Part shown: positions 26,741 through 35,324 of the stretch, piece after piece
Layout: each line of letters begins with the position of its first letter
Position numbering within the stretch: the stretch's first letter is position 1
Source: Dyella_B sp035690825
Lineage (GTDB): Bacteria > Pseudomonadota > Gammaproteobacteria > Xanthomonadales > Rhodanobacteraceae
Reading direction: 5' to 3'
NCBI RefSeq assembly: GCF_051954575.1
Contig: NZ_JBQCHP010000041.1
Location: 24,878 to 88,877 of the forward strand
DNA length: 64,000 nucleotides
The notes under the pieces: model-generated
Told to the model about the DNA's origin: nothing
Database searches by the model: none
The model's input: only the letters and a program-made list of their open reading frames with translations
Position numbers and translations under genes: made by a program

Positions 26741-26980
26741 GGGCGCAGTCGGCTGGGAGGGCGGAGGGGATGGTAGCGCGTCCGCCGGGGCGCACGGCGG
26801 TATCGAATCCGGTCCATGCCTTCACCCGTACTTAATCCCGGCAGGTTCAATGTGGGCGCGTCTCGCTAGCCACACGGCGGCGAGGCGATGGGGAAGCAAG
26901 CGCGGGCCGCTTCTGCACGGGTCGATGCGCTGGAAACAAGCGAAATCAGTCGATGAGTCGGGATCAAGGAGGGACCGTCC

Positions 26981-27874
26981 ATGCTGACACCGCAACTGTC
27001 TTTTTCGCATTGGCTACCCGAAGTAAGCGCCTTGGTAACCGCCGCCGCCCGGATCGGGCTGGAGTTCGTGCTGGCGCTGGTGATCGTGTTGCTGGGTTTC
27101 TGGGCCTCCAACCGGGTGGTGGCGCTGCTGCACAACGCGATGCACAAGATACATACCGATGCCACCTTTATTTCGGTGATATGCAATTTCGCCAAGTGGG
27201 CCGTGCGCGTGGTGGCCTTTATCTTCGCACTTGGCCAGATCGGAGTGGCCACCGCCAGCGTGCTCACCATGCTGGGCACGGCGGGACTTGCGATCGGGCT
27301 GGCCTTGCAGGGCACGCTGCAGAACATCGCGGCGGGACTCATGCTGTTGCTGTGGCGGCCGTTCCGGGTAGGCGACATGATCGAAAGCGCCGCGCCGGTG
27401 ACCGGAACGGTGGTGGACGTCACGCTGTTCACCACCCATCTGCTCAAGCTCGACGGCACGATGATGTACGTGCCCAACAGCCAGCTATGGTCCAATCCGG
27501 TAACCAACCTCAGCGCGCGTCCCCACCGCCTGATGAACTTGCAGGTGTTGATCGCCCGGCGCGATGACATCGAGATTGCGCTGGGCGTGCTCAGCCGCCT
27601 CATCGAAGCCGATCCGCGCATCCTCAAGGAGGATGGCGCCCAGTCCAGCGCCGTGGTGGCCGACTACACCGAACTGGGGACCAGGCTCAGCATGCTGGTA
27701 TGGACGAAACTGGCCGATTTCTATCCCACGCGCGCCGATCTGCTGCGGATGATCAAGCCGCAGTTGGAGGCGGCCGGCTGCACCATTCCGTGCATACTGT
27801 CCCGGCAACCGCCCGCGTCGGCGCCGCTGATGTTGCGCAAGCAAGAAAGCGGCAACGTGGCGACCATGGCTTAG
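26981..27874 (+). CDS. mscS: Small-conductance mechanosensitive channel (MscS family)
   Basis: 297 residues with three N-terminal hydrophobic helices and the MscS pore helix GLAIGLALQGTLQNIAAG, followed by the beta domain segment FRVGDMIE and an alpha/beta cytoplasmic cage domain. Such channels open under membrane tension to release solutes on osmotic downshock. The start 26981 has AAGGAGGGA a short distance upstream. The gene stands alone; its TAG stop forms part of a 7-bp stem shared with the stop of the convergent adenosine deaminase gene. Confidence 0.92.
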   Translation: MLTPQLSFSHWLPEVSALVTAAARIGLEFVLALVIVLLGFWASNRVVALLHNAMHKIHTDATFISVICNFAKWAVRVVAFIFALGQIGVATASVLTMLGTAGLAIGLALQGTLQNIAAGLMLLLWRPFRVGDMIESAAPVTGTVVDVTLFTTHLLKLDGTMMYVPNSQLWSNPVTNLSARPHRLMNLQVLIARRDDIEIALGVLSRLIEADPRILKEDGAQSSAVVADYTELGTRLSMLVWTKLADFYPTRADLLRMIKPQLEAAGCTIPCILSRQPPASAPLMLRKQESGNVATMA

Positions 27875-27903
27875 GGCCCGTTCGCACTATTGGCGTGGCC
27901 CTA
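27872..27903. terminator. Convergent-gene hairpin containing both stop codons
   Basis: TAGGGCC (27872-27878) pairs perfectly with GGCCCTA (27897-27903). The first three bases are the stop of mscS and the last three are the complement of the stop of the adenosine deaminase gene. The loop is 18 bp and there is no T-run, so termination strength is uncertain. Confidence 0.4.
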
Positions 27904-29439
27904 GTGAACTTGCTCGAATGCGAGCAGACGACTTTCCAGTACCCACTGCACGGTGGCCTTTTCGCTGCCGGCCAGAAAGCGCTGGCAGGCAGCGCCAGGA
28001 TGACTATCGCCAAGTGCGTCGCCCTGGCAGGCCTTCGATGCCCACAGGCTTTCGCCTGGCAGGAAACTGTAGGTGAGGCTGTTGCGCGCCAACTGTTTCA
28101 GCGTGGCATAGCTCAGTCCGAAATCCTCGGCGGCGCGCACGTATTCGTGGGTGAGGTCGATGCGCGAGACGCCTTCGTCATCGGTGGACAGCGCCACCGG
28201 CACGCCGTGCTGGAGATATATCGGCAACGGATGATCCGCGCCGCGCACGCCCAGGATCACGTCGTTGCTGGTGAGATTGATCTCCACCATCACGTGTCGT
28301 TGCGCCATCTCCTCGAGCAGGCTTTCGGGATGGTCTTCATACATCACGTCCACGCCGTGGCCGATGCGTTCGGCATGCGCCACGTCGATCGCCTCGCGAA
28401 TGTGGAAGCGCAAGCCACCCGGCGGCACCAGGCCGGGCGCCAGTTCGCCTGCATGCAGGCTGATGTGCACCTTCGGATACAGGCGATGCAGGTATTGGAG
28501 CATGTGCATCTGCAGGTCGTAATCGCGCATCGACAGATAACCGTCTTCGGGCATCACGAAATTGATGCCGACCCAGCGCGGATCGGCCGACGCCAGCTCG
28601 AAGCCGAGCAGGGTCTGCGCGAACACGCGCTCGGGCGCCGCGCCGCGCAGCACTTGATACAGAAAACGCATCTGCACCGCGCAGCCGGGGTCGGCCTGGG
28701 CGCTGTCGCAATGTTGCTGGCGCTTGCGTTCCGCCAAGGCCTGGGTGAGCAGTTGTTCGTCGGCGGCCATGTCGTCCTTCAAGCCGTGCGCCAGCAGTTG
28801 TTTGCGCATCGCATCGAAATCGGCTTGCCAGCCCAGTGTGCGCGCCAGTTCCCTGGCGTGCGCAAACGGTGGCGTCACCATCAGTTCCAGGTATTGCTCG
28901 TTTTGCGTGGCGGCGCGTGTGCTCACCTCGGTGAGCCAGTCGCCCATATGCCGTTCTGGCGAAACGGCCTGGAAGCGGCCGAAGCTGTCGAAGAAATGGT
29001 CATGTCCCGAGTTGCCCGCGGAAGGCACGAAGCTGCGCATGGAGAAAACGTCTACCAGCGTGTCGTAGAAATGCTGGTCGTTCAGCGCATCGGCGGCGGG
29101 ACGCTGGCCGTCGCCGCAGTTCGGGGCGCTGACGCGGTGCTTGTCGATCAGGCTGGATGTGGCGATGTCCACGCACAAACCATCCGCCGCGGCTTGCGCG
29201 ATCCACGATTCGGCATACACCGCGCCACTCAAGTGATTGTGCAGGTCGCCACCCTTGGGCATGGCGGCGAGAAACGCGTGCAAGGCAAGCGGTCCTTGCT
29301 GGCGGGCTGCGTCGAAGGCCCTGGCGGTGCGCGCCTCGGCGGCGTCAGCAAGCTTCGGCGCGCCTTGCGCGGAAACGTGAGTCGCACAGATCGACAGCGC
29401 GCCGATGAGTGCGCAGCGCAAAAGAGAGCAAGCCTGCAT
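27901..29439 (-). CDS. Exported adenosine deaminase family protein
   Basis: 512 residues. Residues 1-24 look like a Sec signal peptide (LLRCALIGALSICATHVSA). The mature part is an amidohydrolase barrel with the adenosine deaminase metal and catalytic motifs GDLHNHLSGAV, SLHAGEL, RIGHGVD and STDDEGVSR. It is longer than cytoplasmic adenosine deaminase (about 330) and resembles the secreted ADGF/CECR1-like branch. By family it turns adenosine (or deoxyadenosine) into inosine, here in the periplasm or outside the cell. Six cysteines in the mature part could form disulphides. It is likely a salvage enzyme; substrate preference is not provable. It is on the same strand as the accA operon but 90 bp beyond it. 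Confidence 0.88.
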   Translation of the reverse strand: MQACSLLRCALIGALSICATHVSAQGAPKLADAAEARTARAFDAARQQGPLALHAFLAAMPKGGDLHNHLSGAVYAESWIAQAAADGLCVDIATSSLIDKHRVSAPNCGDGQRPAADALNDQHFYDTLVDVFSMRSFVPSAGNSGHDHFFDSFGRFQAVSPERHMGDWLTEVSTRAATQNEQYLELMVTPPFAHARELARTLGWQADFDAMRKQLLAHGLKDDMAADEQLLTQALAERKRQQHCDSAQADPGCAVQMRFLYQVLRGAAPERVFAQTLLGFELASADPRWVGINFVMPEDGYLSMRDYDLQMHMLQYLHRLYPKVHISLHAGELAPGLVPPGGLRFHIREAIDVAHAERIGHGVDVMYEDHPESLLEEMAQRHVMVEINLTSNDVILGVRGADHPLPIYLQHGVPVALSTDDEGVSRIDLTHEYVRAAEDFGLSYATLKQLARNSLTYSFLPGESLWASKACQGDALGDSHPGAACQRFLAGSEKATVQWVLESRLLAFEQVH

Positions 29440-29499
29440 GGAAGCATCACCAAGTGAATGTCGGGCGATTCTTCAGCAAAATTCGACAGGCTGCCAGTC

Positions 29500-29527
29500 C
29501 GCAGGGTGGGATGCGAACCCCAACACC
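29500..29527. repeat. Degenerate single GTAG-family head
   Basis: GGGTGGGATGCGAACCCCAAC (about 29504-29524) matches one arm set of the GGGGTGC-type repeats with changes and lacks the GTAG itself. It lies in the 90-bp gap after the VOC gene, before the adenosine deaminase gene. Likely a decayed copy. Confidence 0.5.
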
Positions 29528-29529
29528 TG

Positions 29530-29904
29530 TCAGCTGCGGAAATTCAATTCCACGCCGACGCCGGCCGGATCAGTGAGAAACAGCTGCACCTGCGGCGGCA
29601 TATCCACCACGTCGATGCGATAGGGGACGCCGGCCGCATCCAGTTTGGCGCGCATGGCCGGAAGGCCTGCGCAGGCGAAGGCAATATGGTCCAGCCCGCC
29701 GGTGGTTTGCGCACGCGCTTCGCCCGTCAGATGCATCACCGGCTCGGTGCCCGCATACAGCCAATAGCCGCGCGAACCGGAACGGAACGTAGGACGCGGA
29801 CCTTCGCGCAGGCCGATCACATCTACATAGAAATGGCGAACTCGCTCGAGCAGCTCGACGGGCGCGCTGAGGTTGACGTGATCGATACCTTGCACGCCCG
29901 CCAT
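29530..29904 (-). CDS. VOC (glyoxalase/bleomycin-resistance fold) protein, YaeR/GloA2 position
   Basis: 124 residues with the two beta-alpha-beta-beta-beta halves of the VOC fold: GIDHVNLSAPVELLERVRHF at the start, then GLDHIAFACAGLP in the second half. A metal site is suggested by the two DH histidines and the late Glu in GVGVELNF. Enzymes of the fold act on glyoxal adducts or other small molecules; the substrate is unknown. ATG 29904 is 11 bp after the accA stop, so it is probably in the accA operon. E. coli also has a VOC gene (yaeR) downstream of accA near tilS, so this is likely the positional counterpart. Confidence 0.82.
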   Translation of the reverse strand: MAGVQGIDHVNLSAPVELLERVRHFYVDVIGLREGPRPTFRSGSRGYWLYAGTEPVMHLTGEARAQTTGGLDHIAFACAGLPAMRAKLDAAGVPYRIDVVDMPPQVQLFLTDPAGVGVELNFRS

Positions 29905-29915
29905 GCTGCATGCGC

Positions 29916-30872
29916 CTATTCGATGTAGGCGCCGTAACTGCGCAGGCGACGATAACGCTGCTCGAGCAGTTGCGGCACCGGAATGGCCTGGAGCTTGTCC
30001 AGTTCGTTGAGCAGTACCGCCTTCAGGCGCACCGCCATCGATTGCGGATTGCGATGGGCGCCGCCGAGCGGCTCGCGGACCACCTTGTCGATCAGGCCCA
30101 GTTCCAGCAGACGTGGCGCGGTGATGCCCAGCGCTTCGGCAGCGTCCTTGGCCTTTTCCGCGCTCTTCCACAGAATCGAGGCGCAGCCTTCCGGCGAGAT
30201 CACGGAATAGGTCGAATACTGCAGCATGATCGTGCGATCGCCCACGCCGATCGCCAGCGCGCCGCCCGAGCCGCCTTCGCCGATCACTGTGCAGATCACC
30301 GGTACTTTCAGCTCGGCCATTTCCAGCAGATTGCGCGCGATGGCTTCGCTCTGGCCGCGCTCTTCGGCGCCCACACCCGGGTAGGCGCCGGGCGTGTCGA
30401 TCAGCGTCAGCAGCGGCAGTTTGAAACGTTCGGCCATCTTCATCAGGCGCAGCGCCTTGCGATAACCCTCCGGCCGCGGCATGCCGAAATTACGGCGCAC
30501 CTTGCCCTTGGTATCGCGCGCCTTCTGGTGGCCGATGATCGTCACCGGGCGACCGTTGATGCGGCCGATGCCGCCGACGATGGCGGCATCATCGGCGTAG
30601 GCGCGATCGCCGGCCAGTTCGTGGAATTCCTCGCATATCACGCCGATGTAGTCGAGCGTGTACGGACGGGCGGGATGGCGCGAGAGCTGGGTGATCTGCC
30701 AAGGCGTGAGGTCGCGGAAGATGTCGTTGGTCTTCAGCTTGAGCTTTTCGCGAAGACGGCCGACTTCTTCGTCGATATTGAACGACTGGCCGGAGCTGGC
30801 ATGCCGCAGCTCCTCGATCTTGGCCTCCAGCTCGGCAATCGGTTGTTCAAAATCGAGGAAATTGGGATTCAT
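29916..30872 (-). CDS. accA: Acetyl-CoA carboxylase carboxyltransferase subunit alpha
   Basis: 318 residues, the usual length (E. coli 319). ATG 30872 gives the family start MNPNFLDFEQPIAELEAKIE. The carboxyltransferase core includes RNFGMPRPEGYRKALRLM, DTPGAYPGVGAEERGQSEAI and GEGGSGGALAIGVGD, which shape the CoA and biotin pockets. With AccD it transfers the carboxyl group from biotin to acetyl-CoA, giving malonyl-CoA, the first step of fatty acid synthesis. It lies 100 bp after dnaE, the conserved order. Confidence 0.97.
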   Translation of the reverse strand: MNPNFLDFEQPIAELEAKIEELRHASSGQSFNIDEEVGRLREKLKLKTNDIFRDLTPWQITQLSRHPARPYTLDYIGVICEEFHELAGDRAYADDAAIVGGIGRINGRPVTIIGHQKARDTKGKVRRNFGMPRPEGYRKALRLMKMAERFKLPLLTLIDTPGAYPGVGAEERGQSEAIARNLLEMAELKVPVICTVIGEGGSGGALAIGVGDRTIMLQYSTYSVISPEGCASILWKSAEKAKDAAEALGITAPRLLELGLIDKVVREPLGGAHRNPQSMAVRLKAVLLNELDKLQAIPVPQLLEQRYRRLRSYGAYIE

Positions 30873-30972
30873 TCGGGCACTAGGTGGCACAGAAGCGGGG
30901 CAGTATACCCGGGGCGCGTGACGGGGCGGGAACGGGGGCGTATGGGGCGTTACTCGGCGGTGACCATTGCCC

Positions 30973-33900
30973 TTATTCCGACTTCACGATCCTCACCCCC
31001 GCCCCCAGCACCCCTGGCATGCCCCGCACCGTGCGCAGCAGCTCCGGAATGGCGTGCACCTTCCACTCCTGCCCGAACTCGATGTCCGCCTGCGCCAGTG
31101 CGTTGTGATAGCCGCTGAGCAGCACGGCCGCGTTGCCGCCGCGATGGCCGGCCAGGGCCTGGCGGAACTGGGCGATGAAGTCGGGGCCGATGCCGTTCAC
31201 CTTCACGCGCAGCAGCCGGGCGAAGCGGCGACAGGCGTCGGCCAAGGTGTAGGCGCTGCGGGCGCGCACCTGGAAGCCGCCACCGGAGAAGTCGTCGATG
31301 CGCAGGCCGCCTTCCACCACCAGCAACTCGTCGCGGGTGAGCAGGGGGGCGACCTGCTGGTAGAGCTCGCCAAAGAAGCTCACCTCGATGCTGCCGGTGC
31401 CGTCTTCCAGCCGTACGAAGGCGTCGCTGTCGCCGCGTTTGCGTACGGCCACCACCATGCCGGCGACGGTCCAGGGCGTGTCGGGGCCGCGTCGGAAGCG
31501 ATTGTCGTCGCCGTCGTTCTTGCGCGGGCGCGGCGGCTGGTAGCGGTCTGCGATTTCGCCCAGCGGGCAGGTGGACAGCTGGGCCAGTTCCTCGCGCCAC
31601 GGATCGGTGGGGTGGCCGGAGAGATAATGGCCGAGCGTGTCGCGCTCGCCCTGCAGCTTTTGCTCCAACGGCCATTCCGGCGCGGTGGGCAGATCCACCT
31701 GCACCACGGGCGCGGCGGCGCCCAACGCAGCGCCGAACATGTCGTTCTGGCCAGACTGGCGATCGCGCAGGTGCTGTTCGGCCGCCTTGATCGCATCCGG
31801 CAGTTGCAGCATCAGGCTGGCGCGGGTGGGCGCCAGGGCGTCCAGTGCGCCGGAAAGGATCAGCGCTTCCAGCACACGGCGGTTGAGTTTGGTGGGGTCG
31901 ACGCGGCGGCAGAAATCGGCCAGATCCTTGTACGGGCCGCCTTGCTTGCGTTCCTCGGCGATCGCCTCGCAGGCGCCCTGGCCGACGCCCTTGATCGCAC
32001 CTAGTCCGTAGCGGATCACCCGGGGCTCGACGGCTTCGAACATGAAGACAGAGGCGTTCACGTCCGGCGACAGGATCTTCAGATCGATCGCGCGCGATTC
32101 GTTGAGGAAGGTCACCACCTTGTCGGTGTTGTCCATGTCCGACGAGATCGTCGCGGCCATGAATTCGGCCGGGTAGTGGGCCTTCAACCACGCGGTCTGG
32201 TAGGAAACCAGCGCGTAGGCGGCGGCGTGCGACTTGTTGAAGCCGTAGCCGGCGAATTTTTCCATCAGGTCGAAGATGGCGTCGGCTTTTTCGCCGCTGA
32301 GCCCGTCCTTGGCGGCGCCTTCGCGGAACTTGGCGCGCTCCTTGGCCATTTCCTCGACTTTCTTCTTGCCCATCGCGCGGCGCAGCAGGTCGGCGCCGCC
32401 GAGCGAGTAGCCGCCGACGATCTGCGCCATCTGCATCACCTGCTCCTGGTAGACCATGATGCCGTAGGTCTCTTTCAGGATGGGCTCGACGCGCGGATCG
32501 GGATATTCCACTTCCTCGCGGCCGTGCTTGCGCGCGACGAAGCTGGGAATCAGGTCCATCGGGCCGGGGCGATACAGCGCCACCAGCGCGATGATGTCTT
32601 CGAAGCGGTCGGGTTTCGCGTCCTTGAGCATGCGCTGCATGCCGGAGGATTCGAGCTGGAACACGGCGACGGTCTGCGCCTTCTTCAGCAGCTCGTAGGG
32701 CGCCGGATCGTCCAGCGGCAGCGCGGCGATATCCAGTGGTTCTTCACCGCTCTTGGCGCGGCGCGCGTTGATCGCCTTTACCGCCCAATCGATGATGGTG
32801 AGCGTGCGCAGGCCGAGGAAGTCGAACTTCACCAGGCCGACCGCTTCCACGTCGTCCTTGTCGTATTGCGTCACCACGCCGCCGCCGCCCGGTTCGCAGT
32901 ACAGCGGCGCGAATTCGGTGAGCGGCTTCGGGCTGATCACCACGCCGCCGGCGTGCTTGCCGGCGTTGCGCGTGAGGCTTTCCAGTTTGAGCGCCAGATC
33001 AACGAGCGTCTTGGCTTCTTCGTCCTGCTCGTACAGCTCGCAGAATTCCTTGACCACGCGATCGGGTTCTTTCTGCGATTTTTCGGAACGGCCGAGTGCA
33101 TCCGAAAGCGTCAGATCGAGCGGACGCGGCGGAATCAGCTTGGCGATCTTGTCGACCGCGTTGTAGCCCATGCCGAGTACGCGGCCGGAGTCGCGCAGCA
33201 CCGCCTTCGCGGCCATCGAACCGTAGGTGATGATCTGGCTGACGTGGTCGCGGCCGTATTTGCGCGCGACGTAGTCGATCACTTCGTCGCGGCGATCCAT
33301 GCAGAAGTCGATGTCGAAGTCGGGCATCGACACGCGTTCGGGATTCAAGAATCGCTCGAACAGCAGATTGAATTGCAGTGGATCCAGGTCGGTGATCTTC
33401 AACACCCACGCCACCAGCGAGCCCGCGCCCGAACCGCGGCCCGGCCCCACCGGAATGCCGTTCTGCTTACCCCAGTTGATGAAGTCCGCCACGATCAGGA
33501 AGTAGCCGGGGAAGCCCATCTTGATGATCACGTCCAGCTCGCGTTCCAGGCGCGCTTCGTAATCGGCCAGCGTGTGGCCTTCTGCAAGCGGTGCGTGGGC
33601 GAGGCGTTCCTTCAGGCCTTCGCGTGCGATCTGGCGAATGTAGCTGGCCAGGTCGTGGCCTTCGGGCACCGGGAAATCGGGCAGGTAATAGGTGCCGAAG
33701 CTGAGTTCGAGGTTGCAGCGCTTGGCCAGCTCGACGGTATTTTCCAGCGCCTCGGGAATGTCCGCGAACAGCGCGGCCATTTCCTCGGGTGTTTTCAGGT
33801 ATTGCTGGTCGCTGTAGTCGCGCGGGCGCTTGGGATCGGCCAGCACGCGGCCCTGGTGGATGCACACGCGCGCTTCGTGCGCTTCGAAATCGTCCTGCTT

Positions 33901-34509
33901 GAGGAAGCGCACGTCGTTGCTGGCGATCACCGGCAGATCGTGGCCGGTGGCGAGCAGCAATGCGGCGTTGTTCCATGCTTCCTCGCCTTCGCGGCCGCAA
34001 CGGGTGAGTTCCAGGTACAGACGATCGGGAAACAGGTTCGTCAGCACGTGCAGGCGTGGTGCTGCGGCATCGGTGCCCTGGTTGACGGCGGTGCGTCCGA
34101 TTTCGCTCTCGCGGCCGAGTAGGGCGATCAGGCCGGCCGTCGCACCGGGCGTGAGCCATGCGGCGTCGACCAGCGCGCGTCCGCCGTGCTGGCCTTCGCG
34201 CCAGGCGCGCGAGACCAGGCGCGAAAGATTGAGATAACCGTCGCGGTTCTGGCACAGCACCGTCATGCGCCAGGGGCGCGGATCGTCCGGCGCGCTGATC
34301 CACAGGTCGCAACCGCCGATCGGCTTGATGCCCGCCGCGCTGCACGCCTTGTAGAACTTCACCAGGGCGAACATGTTGCACTCGTCGGTGAGTGCGACGG
34401 CGGGCGCACCGGCCTGCACGGAAGCGGCGACCAGCGCCTTGATGCGGATGGTCGAGTCGACCAGCGAATATTCGCTGTGCAGATGCAGATGAGCGAAACG
34501 GACGGACAT
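30973..34509 (-). CDS. dnaE: DNA polymerase III subunit alpha
   Basis: 1178 residues (E. coli 1160). ATG 34509 is preferred over the upstream codon at 34527 because MSVRFAHLHLHSEYS is the normal start. The PHP domain (HLHLHSEYSLVD) leads, followed by the polymerase palm with PDFDIDFCMDRRDEV near residue 395, fingers (MGKKKVEEMAKER, GYGFNKSHAAAYA), and an OB-fold region (TVAGMVVAVRKRG) near the end. It is the replicative polymerase, binding the beta clamp, epsilon and tau. Its place between rnhB and accA is the conserved gammaproteobacterial order. Confidence 0.97.
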   Translation of the reverse strand: MSVRFAHLHLHSEYSLVDSTIRIKALVAASVQAGAPAVALTDECNMFALVKFYKACSAAGIKPIGGCDLWISAPDDPRPWRMTVLCQNRDGYLNLSRLVSRAWREGQHGGRALVDAAWLTPGATAGLIALLGRESEIGRTAVNQGTDAAAPRLHVLTNLFPDRLYLELTRCGREGEEAWNNAALLLATGHDLPVIASNDVRFLKQDDFEAHEARVCIHQGRVLADPKRPRDYSDQQYLKTPEEMAALFADIPEALENTVELAKRCNLELSFGTYYLPDFPVPEGHDLASYIRQIAREGLKERLAHAPLAEGHTLADYEARLERELDVIIKMGFPGYFLIVADFINWGKQNGIPVGPGRGSGAGSLVAWVLKITDLDPLQFNLLFERFLNPERVSMPDFDIDFCMDRRDEVIDYVARKYGRDHVSQIITYGSMAAKAVLRDSGRVLGMGYNAVDKIAKLIPPRPLDLTLSDALGRSEKSQKEPDRVVKEFCELYEQDEEAKTLVDLALKLESLTRNAGKHAGGVVISPKPLTEFAPLYCEPGGGGVVTQYDKDDVEAVGLVKFDFLGLRTLTIIDWAVKAINARRAKSGEEPLDIAALPLDDPAPYELLKKAQTVAVFQLESSGMQRMLKDAKPDRFEDIIALVALYRPGPMDLIPSFVARKHGREEVEYPDPRVEPILKETYGIMVYQEQVMQMAQIVGGYSLGGADLLRRAMGKKKVEEMAKERAKFREGAAKDGLSGEKADAIFDLMEKFAGYGFNKSHAAAYALVSYQTAWLKAHYPAEFMAATISSDMDNTDKVVTFLNESRAIDLKILSPDVNASVFMFEAVEPRVIRYGLGAIKGVGQGACEAIAEERKQGGPYKDLADFCRRVDPTKLNRRVLEALILSGALDALAPTRASLMLQLPDAIKAAEQHLRDRQSGQNDMFGAALGAAAPVVQVDLPTAPEWPLEQKLQGERDTLGHYLSGHPTDPWREELAQLSTCPLGEIADRYQPPRPRKNDGDDNRFRRGPDTPWTVAGMVVAVRKRGDSDAFVRLEDGTGSIEVSFFGELYQQVAPLLTRDELLVVEGGLRIDDFSGGGFQVRARSAYTLADACRRFARLLRVKVNGIGPDFIAQFRQALAGHRGGNAAVLLSGYHNALAQADIEFGQEWKVHAIPELLRTVRGMPGVLGAGVRIVKSE

Positions 34510-34657
34510 GGCTCGCACGCGAAGCAATGGCTCAGCCTAGCGGGGCGGGTCGGAGCGGGCAAGAATTGACAAGGGGCTGGAACGTAAATCGGGAATCGAA
34601 GAGCATGGTCGACGAGTTTGCACCGGACCGTTCTTAACTAGTCCCGATTGACGGCGC

Positions 34658-35308
34658 CTAAAACAACTGGCCTTGATCCAGCAGCAATCTGACCGGCTCG
34701 AAGCTGCGCCGGTGCTCGGCGCAGGGGCCAAGGCGCTGCAGCGCGGCGAGATGGGCCGGAGTGGGATAGCCCTTGTGGTCGGCGAAACCGTAGCCCGGAA
34801 ATTGCGTATCCATCGCCACCATCAGGCGATCGCGGCTGACCTTGGCCAGGATCGATGCGGCGCTGATCGAGGGCTCCAGCGCATCGCCGCCGATGAGGGC
34901 GCGGGCGGGGCAGGGAAGGTTTTTCGGCAGCTGGTTGCCATCGATCAGCGCTTCGGTGGCGGCGGGCATCAGGCCGAGCAGCGCGCGCGTCATGCCGACC
35001 ATGGTGGCCTGGAAGATATTGATGCGGTCGATTTCCTCGCGGTCGATCACCACCACGCTGTACGCCACCGCGCGTTCGACGATGCGCGCGTAAAGCGTTT
35101 CGCGCTTGGCCGCGGTGAGCTTCTTGGAATCGTCAAGGCCGTTGATGCGGCGGCGCTTGTTGAGGATCACCGCAGCGACCACCACCGGCCCTGCCAGCGG
35201 GCCGCGGTCGGCTTCGTCCACGCCCGCCACGAGCACCTGCTTGGTGATGGCTGCAGTCGCGTCCGGCGCGAGGGCGGCAGGCAGGGGAGTGGCTTGGACA
35301 AGTTCCAT
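34658..35308 (-). CDS. rnhB: Ribonuclease HII with altered GRG motif
   Basis: 216 residues of the RNase HII family, which cuts RNA in RNA/DNA hybrids and starts removal of single ribonucleotides from DNA. Catalytic residues D31 and E32 are present (VAGVDEADRGPLAGPVV), as are the later acidic positions (LIDGNQLP; the SISAASILAKVSRDR block). Unusually, the conserved glycine in DEAGRG is aspartate (D34, codon GAC at 35209-35207); this GRG loop normally contacts the ribonucleotide 2'-OH. The rest is intact, so activity may be changed rather than lost. It lies 16 bp after lpxB and before dnaE, the normal order. Confidence 0.94.
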   Translation of the reverse strand: MELVQATPLPAALAPDATAAITKQVLVAGVDEADRGPLAGPVVVAAVILNKRRRINGLDDSKKLTAAKRETLYARIVERAVAYSVVVIDREEIDRINIFQATMVGMTRALLGLMPAATEALIDGNQLPKNLPCPARALIGGDALEPSISAASILAKVSRDRLMVAMDTQFPGYGFADHKGYPTPAHLAALQRLGPCAEHRRSFEPVRLLLDQGQLF

Positions 35309-35324
35309 GGACGGGAAACCGGGA

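Noticed and set aside
34587..34649. Inverted repeat AATCGGGA / TCCCGATT in the dnaE-rnhB region
   Set aside because: Arms are only 8 bp and nearly 50 bp apart; it may be a worn repeat but cannot be supported.
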